Origin: Diadema setosum
Taxonomy: Eukaryota > Echinodermata > Echinoidea > Diadematoida > Diadematidae
NCBI GenBank assembly: GCA_033980235.1
Contig: CM067065.1
Location: forward strand, 28,646,655-28,710,654
DNA length: 64,000 nucleotides
Reading direction: 5' to 3'
Shown in pieces: positions 46,646 through 58,244 of the stretch. The notes under the pieces were generated by a model. That model did no database searches, was not told where the DNA came from, and worked only from the letters and a program-made list of their open reading frames with translations. The translations under genes were made by a program, and so were the position numbers. Position 1 is the first letter of the stretch, and each line of letters opens with the position of its first letter.

Positions 46646-46790
46646 GCTTTACACCCACGAGTCATACGGCCTGCGAGCTAAACGTTAGACAAGACCCATG
46701 AGTCATAAGCCGAAAAGCCATACAAGCCCACGAGCAAGACACCAAGTAAAACAGGCTTATACTAGCTATACACAAAAGACAGTCACATTC
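46646..46790. repeat. Single arm of the CCCACGAG foldback family
   Basis: acacccacgagtcatacggc, gcgagctaaacgttag and agcccacgagcaagacacc match the left arm of 43840-44310. No right arm follows; the ATGAAGAG MITE does. Confidence 0.65.
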
Positions 46791-46799
46791 ACATTCCAT

Positions 46800-47051
46800 A
46801 TGAAGAGTTTGTTTGCAAAAACCGATTAAGTCCATATTTGCCAAATGGAGATATTTGCCATTAAAGGTCAAGAAAAATAAAGAGAATAATAAGAAAATTT
46901 TTGCTTCTTTTGACCATAACTTCAAAAATATACCTTTATATGTAGTGACCAATATATCATTTAAAAGGTATTATTTTGTACTTTATGACAGAGATCGTAC
47001 TTCAAAATCTTCAAAAATGGACTTATCGGTTTTTGCAAACAAACCCTTCAT
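46800..47051 (+). mobile_element. ATGAAGAG-type MITE, copy 3
   Basis: ATGAAGAGTTTGTTTGCAAA to tttgcaaacaaacccttcat, in the same orientation as 5621-5871. Confidence 0.88.
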
Positions 47052-47547
47052 ATATTTTTAAGTAATTTTTCATCTATTTTTCTAGAGATTACTTGGACAC
47101 GGTCAGAAAAAAATAATAACCCTTCCAAACCAATATCCTGGCTGTGACGTCATCTGCCAATCATTGCTAAAGTACTGATATGACTAACAAAAGGCATTGG
47201 AATGCACCCTCCCCGAGACCGAGCAAAACTTGCATGTTCCCCCGCCATGTCTTTTGTTAGCCACATTAATATCACAGAAATATGCAGGTTATGCTTATTC
47301 GAGGAGAAGGTGCATACCAATGTGTTTTGTTAAGCATGTCTGTATTTTAGCAATGATTGACAGATGACGTCATATCCAGTATATTGGTTTGGAAAGTTTT
47401 TTCTGTTTGTTTTTGCTTTTGTTTGTTTTTGTTTTTGTTTTGTTTTTGCTTTTGCTTGCTTTTGTTTTTGTTTTGTTTTGTTTTTGTTTTTTGGTGGGCG
47501 TATCCAGGTAATCTGAAGAAAAATAGAAGAAAAAATATTTAGAAATA
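47052..47547. mobile_element. Foldback element with about 200-bp arms
   Basis: aacccttccaaaccaatatc (about 47118) to gcaatgattggcagatgacg-type sequence pairs with 47290-47397 (tatattggtttggaaagttt). The outer parts (ttcatctatttttctagaga / cagattacctgg...) are also inverted. A TTTTG-rich run (47400-47490) has expanded in the right arm. Confidence 0.75.
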
Positions 47548-47601
47548 TATGGAATATTTTGTAGATACTCGTTTCACCACGAAAGTGATGTTGAGGGTAT
47601 C

Positions 47602-47838
47602 ATGAATCAACAAAAATCAACATGCATTTCTATGTCAGAGACCCTTTTAAATCACGCCTATTATAAAGAAATTATCGATACAACGAAGAGTGCTGTGCAA
47701 GGTCAAAGTCCTCCTGAAAGTCCCTGTCTCTACAAAGCCGTGATTTTATCATGCATCACATATTGCAACATTGCATGGGTATATTTCAATGAAACATTTC
47801 AGTCAGTTTACCTTCTCACAAAATCTATTCAAAGCTAA
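47602..47838 (+). pseudogene. LINE ORF2 fragment (after the RT domain)
   Basis: LYKAVILSCITYCNIAW followed by FNETFQSVYLLTKSIQS matches the LY..LILPYL.YCN.VW...L..L..LQK.AIR segment that follows the RT in CR1/Jockey-like LINEs. It is a fragment with no other parts of the element recognised nearby. Confidence 0.6.
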
Positions 47839-48554
47839 GTGAAAAAACATGCACGGCCCCAAGTAAACATAAAGCCAGCAAAAAAAAAAAAAAAAAAATG
47901 TTACTTTTTAATCTTTTTTTATGCTACCAGTAGTAGTCCGTTCTTCATTATAAAATTCCATTGCAGACCCGACCCTCTTGCTTATGAAAGTGAAATTTAG
48001 CTTCGAATTTTACCCCGAGACATCAATTAATGTCAAGCACCTGCTTATGATAGGTGTCTCTTGCTTTTCTTTTTCTTACAATACAACGACTATATAAGTC
48101 CCAAATATATTACCTTAAATCCCTCCTTTTCTTTTTAACATATTTAAATCATATATTCGTTCAATATGTAGCTAACTTGCAATTCTTACCTTCATTCTTT
48201 TGAATTACTTTCTAATATATAATTATGCTAAGCCTTGCGAAAAAACTAATGTTAGGCTCAGAATATAATTATGGATGTGTTCTTTTGTTACAAGGGATTT
48301 GGACAAGCAGAAATAGGCCCACAAAGAAAACACACACACATACACACGCGCATATATATGTATATATATATATATAACATACGTCATATTAATGTATACT
48401 TTTACTGTGCAACGTCAACGAATTTCAGATAATCATAGCGAAGTACCCAACACTTCGTTATAATTTGAATGCTATTTAAAGCGTCCATGCGCATTTTACT
48501 CAATGCTGGCTTCATGGGTCGAAATTCTTTTTGTCGTTTGAACAATTTACCTAG

Positions 48555-48695
48555 CTCCAGCAGCGTACCTTCTCCTGCGAGTGATGAATGCAAGATTCGC
48601 CGCTGCCTGTGGTGGACTTCTGACGGCCATTTCATTAATGTGTGTTCCTGCTGTGGAGAGTGTGGTTGCTCTGGGCGTGCTGATGGCGATATCAG
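48555..48695 (+). CDS. MCT-like transporter copy 2, exon 2 (TM3-TM4 region)
   Basis: 141 bp, acceptor ttacctag, donor gtaaag, phase 1 at both ends. It reads PAAYLLLRVMNARFAAACGG then LLTAISLMCVPAVESVV and LGVLMAIS. From exon 1 the split codon makes alanine, and the protein runs ...SITYVF-A-PAAYLLLRV.... The paralogous exon is 6614-6754. The longer open frame on the opposite strand is a shadow. Confidence 0.87.
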
Positions 48696-50266
48696 GTAAA
48701 GCCAATGCAATAGTGACGAAATGGTGTTTGGGCTAAATTAACCCTATAAAGCTCAAAGGGGTGGGCACATTGTGCCCCCTGGCAAATTCTCATTTGTCAC
48801 TCCTTTGCCCTCGATCCACTTTCAACCAAATTTGGTCACTTTTCCTAAAATCTTATTGCAAATATTTATATAATATTGGATGGCCTTGAGGTTTTAATAC
48901 AAGGAAATATTTTGCTTAGCGAGTCCAATATTTCCTTGTATTGATTGAAAATAGGACATTCAATATTATCATTATTATCCTACAGAGGATTTTAGCAAAG
49001 AATATTTTTTACTTTCCCTTTCTGTCTCTCAGTGCTGTATGGTCTCCTACTGCACTTGATCCTGACATGGGGTATGATACACTCTTCAGTTCAAGTTAAT
49101 CCACTTCATTCCTAGATCTATGTGATCTATGTATTTTGATGTACATTCCAAACGAAACGTAGATCAACGTCGAATTAACTAATTGATATATGAAATTTGT
49201 ATATACACAGAACTTTAGAAAAAAACGATATTTTAGTTAATTCGTGATTGACCAATCACAGACATTTTTACTTCATATTTCGGGTCATCTCGTATATCTC
49301 AACCAATCACGGTGCAGTTTATAAAAACTTTGGGAATCCCCCTCTTCCCGTCCAATATTTTAACTATTGGTCGCCTCGGCAAAAAATATTGGTCGAGTTC
49401 AACAAACTTTCTAAGTGGGTCGGAGGTTATTAGGTGCGTCGACAAAATAACACTTGTATTATTGGTTCTAAAAATCCCCTGTATGGATAATAATGTGATA
49501 TATAATTCAGCTCCATCTGATATTGCTGGTTGCCATGGCAACCGTAAACTAACAACCATGTCATGCAAATTTTATTATTTGTTATTTTTCTGTTAAAATT
49601 TCAATTAACAATATTTTAGTGTATGAAATGGACATTTCCTGGTTGAAACTTGCTGAAGAAGCAAAATGTGAAGGAATTATAGACCAGAAATGTTCTTTCT
49701 ATCATTTCCTTTGTTTTTATGTGACAATTTAAGATATAAAACAATAGACACAAAAGAGATAATTGAAAACAACAGTATTTTCCAAAGAATGCCTTTCTAT
49801 TTTGTGTCACTTTGATTCCTTCACCATATTTATTCATGTAATATTATTATTTGTTTATCACATTATCAATCTTCAAACTGAAAATTCAAATATTAAGGAA
49901 GTATGAAATGTGATAACTATACACGTACCTCCCTAAACAATACATCACAGGTCTCATAATGTATTAATTTTTTCATGTCATAAATAGCGCTCCCTTCTGG
50001 TGACCTTGAGAAATGTCAACCATTACAAATAATGAAATTCGACTTGTTCATCATTTGTGGCAAATATGAAAATGAATGATATATAATACGACATATAATA
50101 TTTATACTGGGAATAAAAAAAAAAATATCCAGAAAATCATGTTTTGGAGAATATTTCCTGAAATGTCATATATATATATATATATATATATTGGTAATGA
50201 TTATTTTCTGGTAATAATTTCATATTGATAAAAAAATTAACGTTATCTACCATACCTATTTTGCAG
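48696..50266. other. Intron 2 of MCT copy 2, no element recognised
   Basis: Holds the site (about 48737, gctaaattaaccctataaag) that is uninterrupted relative to the TU-like insertion in copy 1. A (TA)n tract lies at 50170-50191. The acceptor is ttttgcag at 50259-50266. Confidence 0.65.
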
Positions 50267-51106
50267 GTTGTGGGATGTCCATCTCAACTTTGACTTTCTC
50301 GATAGCTCTGAACGAGTACTTCACACAATCGTTTGCGTTTTACCACGTGGTAACTCAGTGTGGCGCGGCAATCGGTACGTTTTTCCTGCCTTTCTTGATG
50401 GAGAGGTGCTACGAAGCTTATGGCTTTAGCGGGGTGTATCTTATCATGGGTGGGGTTTGTCTGAACACAGTCTCGTGTGCTGTTGCAGTTAGGAGCCCAA
50501 AAGACTGTGTGACGTCACAGACGTCTTCCACTGTTGTGGGTGAGGAATCTTCCTTCATTGATGTGAAGGACAATGAAACGGAAACTGAAAAGCCACTGGA
50601 CACCCAGTCCACCTCCATCTGGGATTCGCTGGTGAACAGGTGGAAAAAGAACATCTTCATGCAAGAACCTATATTCGCTATATTGTCCCCTGGATCGGTA
50701 TTGATCTGCTTCTTGATATACGCCTGGTACCTCTTTTTGATACCTCGCCTGGAGTGGATCGGAATAGAACCTTCGCGCGCCGTCTACCTCGCTAGTCTAG
50801 CCGGCATAGCGGGCTTCGCGGGAATGGTCACCCTGATGTTTATACGAAAATTCACTGACTCGGTTCTTCCAAATTTGGTGTGGTCTTTACTTGCCGCCCT
50901 CACCCTTTTTGTTGCACAATCCAATGATACATTCGGCTACCAAGCAGTTTTGGCATTCGGTCAAGGCTTCATCATAATATCCATTAATACAGCAGCACTG
51001 ACAATGACGAAGGCGTCTGTCATGCATGAGGAAAATATGCCCGCTGCAGTGTCGGTGACTTTCTTTTTAGCCGGAGGAGGAATACTCCTGGGGGACACTT
51101 TTTCAG
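50267..51106 (+). CDS. MCT-like transporter copy 2, exon 3 (TM4 to TM11)
   Basis: 840 bp, phase 1 at both ends, acceptor ttttgcag, donor gtatga. Continues exon 2 as G-CGMSISTLTFSIALNEYF, with membrane segments, a polar acidic central loop (SPKDCVTSQ to NRWKKNIF) and a second set of membrane segments (SVLICFLIYAWYLFLIP, AVYLASLAGIAGFAGMV, AFGQGFIIISINTAAL). It is two codons longer than copy 1 (DTQSTSIWD against DTQSIWD). Differences from copy 1 are scattered and mostly conservative, and there are no stops, which suggests both copies have been under selection. Substrate unknown; the family's TM5 arginines are missing here too. Confidence 0.92.
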
Positions 51107-52517
51107 GTATGATAAGCGTGGTACGACTACAAACCTGACGGTTCCAGTACATAGAAAACATATCAAAAGAGCTACATATTGACTATATACGTTGGCCCTA
51201 AATCAGCCTAACTATTTGCCTGAATAAAATATTTTGTGTGTAACAAAATATCTTATTCAGGCAAATTCCAGCAGTCTTAAAAAAAAAATGATGCCCTTAA
51301 GATACTTTGTCTAATTTGAATTTTGAATTTTCTATTATCGGCATAACAGAAACATGGCTTCACGTTCACTCTCCCCACCCCCCTCCCTTTTTTTTTTATT
51401 TGGTTTGTTTGTTTGGTTGGTTTTGGGGGGTGTTTTTTTATTTATTTATTTATTTGTTTATGTATTTATTTATCTATTTATTTATTTATTTTGTATGTTC
51501 CCGGTTTCAACATGATAAGTTCTGATCATGTACCCAGCCGAGGGGGTGGTGTCGCAATCTATGTCAGCGATTCCCTTATATATTCAGAACATCACATTGA
51601 TGGAGCAGAGGATCGATTCATAGAAATCTTAAATGATAACGTTAAAAACGATAATTGTTGGCGTGATTTATAGACCTCCCCAATCGTCTATGGATATATT
51701 TTTAGAGAATTGAGATTCCTGCCTCACTGATGTGTTTTTCAAATAAAAACATCAATGTCATGGGGGGATCTCAATATCAACTTGATAAATTGTTATCATA
51801 ACCTCACTACTAGATTAATTAATTCATTTGCTTCATATGCGATCCTTCCACATATTGACAGACCATCAAGAATTACCCCAAATTTTCAAACTTTAATTAA
51901 TAATATATTTTCAAATATTAATGATTTTTCTAAGAATGTAAAAAGTGGTATTCTCTATTATGATATTTCCTAACATACAATGTATATCATATCATATGTC
52001 ACTAACCAGTTTTCACAGTTTATTCCAACATCACATGCTTTAGATAATTTCCTAGACGTTATTCTCTGACCCTTGACCCCAACCTTCACATAGATCCTCC
52101 GCCCTGTTTCGAAAAGCTTGACACACTTATTGCAGTTCATATTCCAGTCGTTCGTAAGTCATGCGTAACTTTACGAACAGCTTTATGAAACAGGGCCTTG
52201 GTCTACCCCCCCCCCCCCCCGATAAACACACGCATACACGTTGCATGAAACGTTCCTCGTCCTCTCGAATCAAACTTAACTGAAGTATAATCGCTGATGA
52301 ATGAGCCTCTTTGAGTTCACGTGTTGAATTCAAAACTATTATTTTTGTTTCATGATGTTTACACGTGGTGCAGCGGGTAAAGAGAGAAGGATGCTTGCGC
52401 CTAACGTATGATAAGCAATGCACACATTCGATTCTTCATTAGATTTCTTTGTCTGACAAAAGGCGCTTCATTAATTTACTTTCTCTATTCTTTTTTTTTA
52501 ATATAATTTTATCGTAG
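51107..52517. other. Intron 3 of MCT copy 2, homologous to the copy 1 intron
   Basis: Starts almost identically to the copy 1 intron (agcgtggtacgactacaaac; cctgaataaaatattttgtg) and ends with the same acceptor context. Contains a small hairpin (ttgcctgaat...attcaggcaa), the LINE relic and a TTTA-rich run at 51434-51490. Confidence 0.8.
51310..51973 (+). pseudogene. LINE endonuclease relic in MCT copy 2 intron 3
   Basis: NFEFSIIGITETWL, then RGGGVAIYVSDSLIYSEH, a piece equivalent to VGVIYRPPQ, then MSWGDLNINLIN, FASYAILPHIDRPSRIT and SGILYYDIS. These are the blocks of the APE-type endonuclease of CR1/RTE-like LINE ORF2 in order. Frame breaks and a TTTA expansion make it dead. The homologous copy is 10580-11045. 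Confidence 0.85.
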
Positions 52518-52657
52518 GAGCACTGATCGACCTGACACAATCCTACAATGTGGTCTTCAGCATGTTGGGGGCGGGCTTTCTTTTACTCTCTCTGGACTAC
52601 CTCGTTGTGATGCTGCTGGTCTCACGCAGAACAGCTCGTCGAGAAACGCCTTACTAG
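52518..52657 (+). CDS. MCT-like transporter copy 2, last exon (TM12, C-terminus)
   Basis: 140 bp with the TAG stop. ALIDLTQSYNVVFSMLGAGF, LLLSLDYLVVMLLV, SRRTARRETPY. One clear difference from copy 1 (LLVML to LVVML). A possible ATTAAA signal lies at 52893-52898, in a context similar to that of copy 1. Confidence 0.92.
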
Positions 52658-52919
52658 CGTGACAGCATTGTACCATTCAATTGACCCTAATGAGGTTTTG
52701 CATATGCCTAGGTATAGGGTACAATGGCTCGTAATATGGGAATCAGTATACATGTTTATAGGCGAGGATGAGTTTACGCTCGTTTTCCGTAATGTTGTCT
52801 ACGTTTTCAAAACATCCAGGCATTTACCTATAAGAAAAGATGACACGACTGCTTAATGTATTGTGCGCTCCTTGATGACAATAAGTAACTGAATTAAATT
52901 GATTTGGTTCCGGTCACTG

Positions 52920-53308
52920 CTGAATGAGAAGACTACTACGGTGTACGATGTCACATGGGTACAACGATATAAGGAAAATTAAAAACAAAATACAAAATCT
53001 TACTTTTTGAATAAAGTGCACACTTCTTCGACCTGTTACTGACGTATTGTTCCCCTTGCTTTCTGAAAGAGAGCATTCGAGTGTTCTTTTGTTAAGGGAG
53101 AAAAGTGAAAATGTGTTGAATTCTCTGTATTCTTTCTTTATATCCTTCTACACAAGTCATATGACATCACGAGAAATAGTAGTCCTCTCATCCAGCCGTG
53201 ACTGAGCAGAAACTTAAAAAAAAAAATCACAACTTATGAACAGATTGTCCAATTTTCTTCAAAATCTTACTGATGTGTTCTACTAATATTGCTGCATTCA
53301 CAAAACCC
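52920..53308. mobile_element. AGGACAAG MITE, partial copy
   Basis: Matches the interior and right half of 31430-31985 (gaataaagtgcacacttctt; gacatcacgagaaatagtag; ctactaatattgctgcattc) without recognisable termini. The right end is cut where the 15-bp array begins. Confidence 0.8.
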
Positions 53309-53309
53309 C

Positions 53310-53765
53310 GTATCCGGGCACTTACCCCCTGGGCAACAACCCTCCTGATAACTACCACCCGGATAATTACCCCCCCCCCCCAGGTCTATTCCCCCTTAGG
53401 GCAACAACCCCCCGGACAACTACCCTCCTAGGGCAATCACCCTCCAGGGCCATTACCCCCTAGGACAACTACCACCCGGTCATCTACCCTCCTAGGGCAA
53501 CTACCCCCAAGGGCAATTACCCTTAGGACATCTACCCCCCGCATAACTACCCCCTGGGTAACTACCCCCTGGATGACTACCCCCCGGATAGCTACCCCCC
53601 AGATAACTACCACCCGGATAACTACCCCCTGGATAACTACCCCCCGGAGAACTACCCCCTGGGTAACTACCCCCCCGGATAACTACCCCCCGGAGAACTA
53701 CCCCCCGGAGAACTACCACCCGGATTACTACCCCCCCCCCCCCCATAACCATACCCCGACCCCCA
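53310..53765. repeat. 15-bp tandem array, GGATAACTACCCCCC type (left end of a giant inverted structure)
   Basis: About 28 units of a 15-base motif, more degenerate at the left. The same unit in reverse complement (ggggtagttatccgg) forms the array at 63480-64000. The long open frames on both strands are repeat translations. Confidence 0.92.
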
Positions 53766-55066
53766 CCCCCGCCCTCTCCTGATACCTACTGGACAACCCT
53801 CCCTCCCCGCCCCCCGAAAGAAGTACCACCCTTTGTAATTTTTCCATAAGTTCATAACACCATATCAGAAGATGCACCTTTCTCTTACACTGTCATCATT
53901 TACTCTTTTGGCTTGTCATTTTCTACCGTTATAACACATTAGAAGATAAACATAAGAAAAGGAGAGTTGATTTCACTGCAATTCATATTTCCTTAACATT
54001 AGCGAGGGACCCTTCGATATAAAGCCATAATTTCTGATAGGATCCGGGCACAGTTTTATGAAGTCAGTCCTGACAAGCTGTCAGTTCCACACAATTACCA
54101 ATCGTTGTAGGTCGATCAAAGCAGGTCCATGGTAACAAGTCGGTGACTCGAGCTTATCAATCAAGCAGAACCCATGGTTTTATTGAAATTATTAGAGACT
54201 AACAAGATGTCATAACTGGCAACTTTTATCAAACGGTGCCCTAATCTGTCATAAGAGTAAGATTACAGCTTGTTTTACATACAAGTAGAATTGTGCTAGT
54301 TTTCAAGTTAAATGTTCTCGACACTTTAAGGGGAAATCCAGTTCATATATAAGTTAGTCTGATTAGAAAGAGTAAAATATTACGAGTTTAACGGTATTTC
54401 TTTTTTTTTTTTTTTTTTTTTACAAAACACCCCTAGTTGTTAACGAAGTCTTTTGTCCTGCACCCTCTTTTTCCGTAGATCTATAGAGAGTTGTAGTTGA
54501 CAGAATCCTTTTTACATTATATGGCTGCTCTGTTTTATCCCGGCCATTTCAAGAGTATTTTTTTTTTCACAAAAACTTGAATCCTTCTTGGAATAACATG
54601 CTCTTTAATATCTTTAATATTTCGTAAGGGATTTCTAATTTTCTCACCCAAAAGATATTTAAAACCTGAAGTTAGGTCTCGACCAAAACCAGACGATATG
54701 TAGTGAAAAAATGTTTGTTTGTTTTGTTGTTTTTTTTTCAATTCAAATAGCGACGTTGTTCGAAAATAACAATAAGAAACGTAATTTTCTGGGGGAGAGT
54801 TATTGTAAGAGGGGTGACTGTTTGGAGCCTAATTTTAATAAGGAGTAATTGTCAAGGGAGGTAGGTCCTAATGCTCTGCGGTGATCATACCAAGGAGGTG
54901 ACAATCTCTTCCCACATTCTTGATATACTAGTTGTTAATGCCCAATGATGCAGTAGGGCAATTCTGAAATGAGCGTTAACGGTATAACAGTAAAATAGTT
55001 ACAAAATTGATGAAACAATGCAAAGAGAGAAAATTAAGACAGAGACGAAGAACACAAATAAAGATA
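53766..55066. other. No gene seen; a decayed AGGGTGTGTACAGT-type MITE piece at about 54560-54700
   Basis: 54590-54700 resembles the right half of 21001-21388 (tttaatatttcgtaagggat; tctcacccaaaagatattta). T-run at 54402-54421. Otherwise nothing recognised. Confidence 0.45.
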
Positions 55067-56416
55067 CAGTGCACTCCCGTTACAACGAACACGGTTATAA
55101 CGAAATTTCATATAACGAAGCAAAACTTCTGGTCCCCAAATTATCGCCATTAAAGTCTATGGTACACAATTCGCTTATAACGAAGACGGTTATAACAAAA
55201 TTTTCGTTATCACGAAGTATTTTCTGAGCACCACTGACAAAGAAAAATAAAGGAAATGTGCTCCGTTTTAACGAAATGCGGATCGCATTCGAAAATGCGT
55301 AGCGGAACAAGCATTTTTAAAGCGTCTCTGCATGAGCGAACGCATCATTGAATGTTCACTCCGTGTATCACGCACAGTTTCCGAGGGGACTTGCATTATT
55401 GTAATACAATAATCTGAATTCAGATAAGGTTAGTTTCATTGTTCCGAAGTCCTTTAATACAAAACACAGATTCTGATACAACTAAATGTCCGTAATAGTT
55501 CGGAAATGAATTATTAAGCACATTTTGGCGTTATTCCATAACAAAGGTTCGTTAATCCGATAATAAAATATGGTCGTTATTCTCATTCTTATACGGTTCG
55601 TTAGTCCGAACATGATAGGAATTCAAAACGTTCGTTAATCGGAACATTACAAAAATATCGTTAATGCATGGTGAAAAAAAGGAGAGTACACTAACAAAAC
55701 TTAAGAACTGCAATCCTTATAATCGTCTTAAGATACATAAATCTTCGAAATAACTAACCTTTCTCATTTTTTTTTCATTAACAAAATTTCTTCGGAATAA
55801 CGAACCTTATTTCATTTTCGGATGAAAAAGCTTTCGGAACAAAGGACTTTCTGAATAGTGAACCTTTCTCACTTTTTGATTTATAAACCTTCAAAATGAC
55901 GAACCTCATTTCATTTTCAGATCAACGAACCTTCGGAAAATGAACAATATATTATTTTGATCTAAATCATGAACTTTCGGAATAATGTTTCTTCAGAAAT
56001 GCGAACCTTCAGATAAACAAACCATCGGAATCCCGGGAATGGCGAAACTTCGGAATAAGGAGCCTTCGGAGTAACGTACTTTTTTTAGTAAGAAAAGAAC
56101 TTTTGGAATAGCGAACTGTAACCAAATCCTACACCGTCATTTTCTACACATGTGTGACAACACAAACAACTTTATGCTGTTTTTAAAATGTAATATTTAA
56201 ACGAAATTAAAAAGGTATTCTCCCATCTCACATAGCTTTCCAGCGTATGATGAGGATTCAACAAACAGAATTTTTTATGCGTGGTTTCCTTCGTTTCCTT
56301 ATAGATTGCATATTATATTTGTTCGGTTATAATGAAATTTCGTTAAAACGGGAAAAAAACAAAACAAAACAAAAAACTGCCGGTCCTGAGCATTTCGTTT
56401 TAACGGGAGTGCATTG
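55067..56416. mobile_element. CAGTGCACTCCCGTT-TIR element (pogo/Tigger-like ends), non-autonomous
   Basis: CAGTGCACTCCCGTTACAAC at the left, after TA, and gttttaacgggagtgcattg at the right. Inner parts also match (ggttataacgaaatttc / gaaatttcgttaaaacggg). CAGT...CCCGTTATAACGA ends are typical of pogo/Tigger-like Tc1-mariner elements. The interior (55540-56110) is a degenerate array of ttcggaataacgaac-like units and codes for no transposase. Confidence 0.75.
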
Positions 56417-56944
56417 CACATGAACACACACGAGATAAATCCCTTGTAATGAGAGAAAGAGGAAAGGTGAGTAATGAATGACAGGAATAGACTACCTTCA
56501 CGGTGGACAGAGAAAAGCGAGAGGGAAGAGGAAGATGATGGAAATGAGTTATGTTTGTATGCCAATAGTTGAAATCAATAAAACATATAAAGAAAAAAAA
56601 GATGATGGGTCAAAACCAGGGCACGTGAGGCATGAGATATAAGCTCCTCAAAATAAAGAAGTGTTACATGGAGTTGTTGTAAACCATAGACGATTGTGGC
56701 TAAAAAAAATATTGCAAAAAGTATAACTCATTCTGAAGTGTAACATTTCTTCAAAATGTCTTTAATTCAATGGTAAAGGCATTCAAACTTAACTTCTTTT
56801 ATACTATACTATCAAGAGAAATCCGAAATTTCGGAACAGTAAAAGAAAATACAGATTTAGCGAAAATAGTTTTGGTGAAAGGCATTGACATTTACTGGAT
56901 TACCGGGTAGGATATGAAGGGACAGCTTCGTGTTTTATGAACAT
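56417..56944. other. No gene seen
   Basis: Sequence between the TIR element and the AGGTCA-rich arm; nothing recognised. Confidence 0.5.
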
Positions 56945-57620
56945 AGAGTCAGAATAGTAGAGCAGATAAGCCGAAAAATTGTGCAAAATTTGACTAAAGC
57001 ATGAAACTTTCACCAGTGTTAGTACATGTTACGAGATTCATTTTAAGATCGGGAGGTAAGTCTGAATTGACCTCTGATGACCTCCAAAGGTCAATGACCT
57101 CAAAATTTGATAAAGATTGATATTTTGCGTCATTGATTAATGTTAAATATGGTAATGATGTACTAAAACTCATTTTCGTTACAGTGAAATTGTCTTCATG
57201 TTCCATAGAACCCTGACAGGTTTCTACCTTTGACCTCTGATGACCTCCAGAGGTCAATGACCTCAAAATTTGATAGAAAATGACATTTTGCGTCATTGAT
57301 TAATGTTGAATATGGCAATGATGTACTAAAAACTCATTTTTGTTACATTGGAATTGTCTTCATGTTCCATAGATCCTTGACAGGTTTCTACCTTTGACCT
57401 CTAATGACCTCCAGAGGTCAATTATTGACCTCAAATTATCAGAATTTTGATATTTGGTGCAATTGGTTGATGATAAACATAACGCTGTCCTAAAAATTAA
57501 TTTGTGTTACAACTGAATATTTTTCCTATTCCTCAGATCAAGGGAAATTATTTACGCATCTCTGCCTTTCTGAGGACTGTGACAGGTCAATGACCTCAAA
57601 ATATCAAAATATTGATATTT
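56945..57620. repeat. AGGTCA-rich tandem units, left inner arm
   Basis: Units of about 175 bp, each with tgacctctgatgacctccag, gaggtcaatgacctcaaaat, gatattttgcgtcattgatt and gtcttcatgttccatagaac. The segment 56980-57110 is the reverse complement of 63130-63270 (aaactttcaccagtgttagt etc.), so this is one arm of an inverted pair. Confidence 0.85.
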
Positions 57621-58244
57621 GATGTATATTCAATGGTTAACTGTATACCTGGTGTGCAATCATGCATTATGCTATTATGCTATTAGCATATACTCCATTG
57701 TATAAGAAGTGACTTCTCATTCCACAGAACATTGGTCATTACCCTGAGTATATCCAACTTTGACCTCTAAGGACAATGTGAGGTCAGACTTTTAGAATAT
57801 CACTAAAAATTTGTGTAGGATTGCAAATATTGATGTTTGGCTTCATTGTTTTAATCCTAAATGTTTAATCATGTACAAATCACGCCTTGACGTTATAATC
57901 AAAGTATGTATGCACATTCCACTTTAAAGCATTGGTTCATAGTAACAGGTCTGAGGAATGTGAGCGGTCAATTATTTCAGAAATGAAACTTACGTGTCTT
58001 CAGTGATGGCAGTGACCTCAAATATAATATTTGTTTGGGTAAGTTATGCAGACTATAGCTTGCATGAAATTATATGCAACATTATCCAATTTGCACTGGA
58101 CAAAATTTGTACGCTTAAACATGGAAGGTGGGGAGAGGAGTACCATATTTTGGGTTGATGCTTAATAGTTTGTGAACAGGCATATGGCAAAGTCCCTTGA
58201 ACTGGATGAAAGGGTGACAGATGCTAACCAGAAAACAACAGGCC
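57621..58244. other. No gene seen; fading AGGTCA-type units
   Basis: Scattered remnants (tttgacctctaaggacaatg, aggtctgaggaatgtgagcg) of the arm repeat; nothing else. Confidence 0.5.

Larger units (their letters stand above)
44360..46790 (+). repeat. Tandem duplicate of the MCT copy 2 5' region (source 42600-43990)
   Basis: Blocks occur in the same order as in 42600-43990: the gcagtgagacgtttca block, the ttgcctt(attctct) stretch, the dead exon, then gttgatcatagactggcgtc (46365, versus 43576) and acccacgagtcatacggcct (46651). The duplicate is expanded by CA and TA microsatellites and a MITE. Confidence 0.8.
43229..48554. other. Intron 1 of MCT copy 2, filled with repeats and a tandem duplication
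   Basis: The intron holds the repeats and pseudo-exon listed below. Unassigned stretches (43260-43840, 45090-45350, 46170-46640 and 47840-48400) contain no gene-like reading. 46250-46640 is a diverged copy of 43460-43880. 48310-48380 is a CA/TA repeat. Confidence 0.7.

Noticed and set aside
48402..48710. 102-codon minus-strand open frame over MCT exon 2
   Set aside because: The plus strand carries the conserved exon with proper splice sites. The minus frame is not kept open in the paralogue.
53501..53855. Glycine/serine- or proline-rich open frames
   Set aside because: Translations of the GGATAACTACCCCC array, and not conserved as protein.
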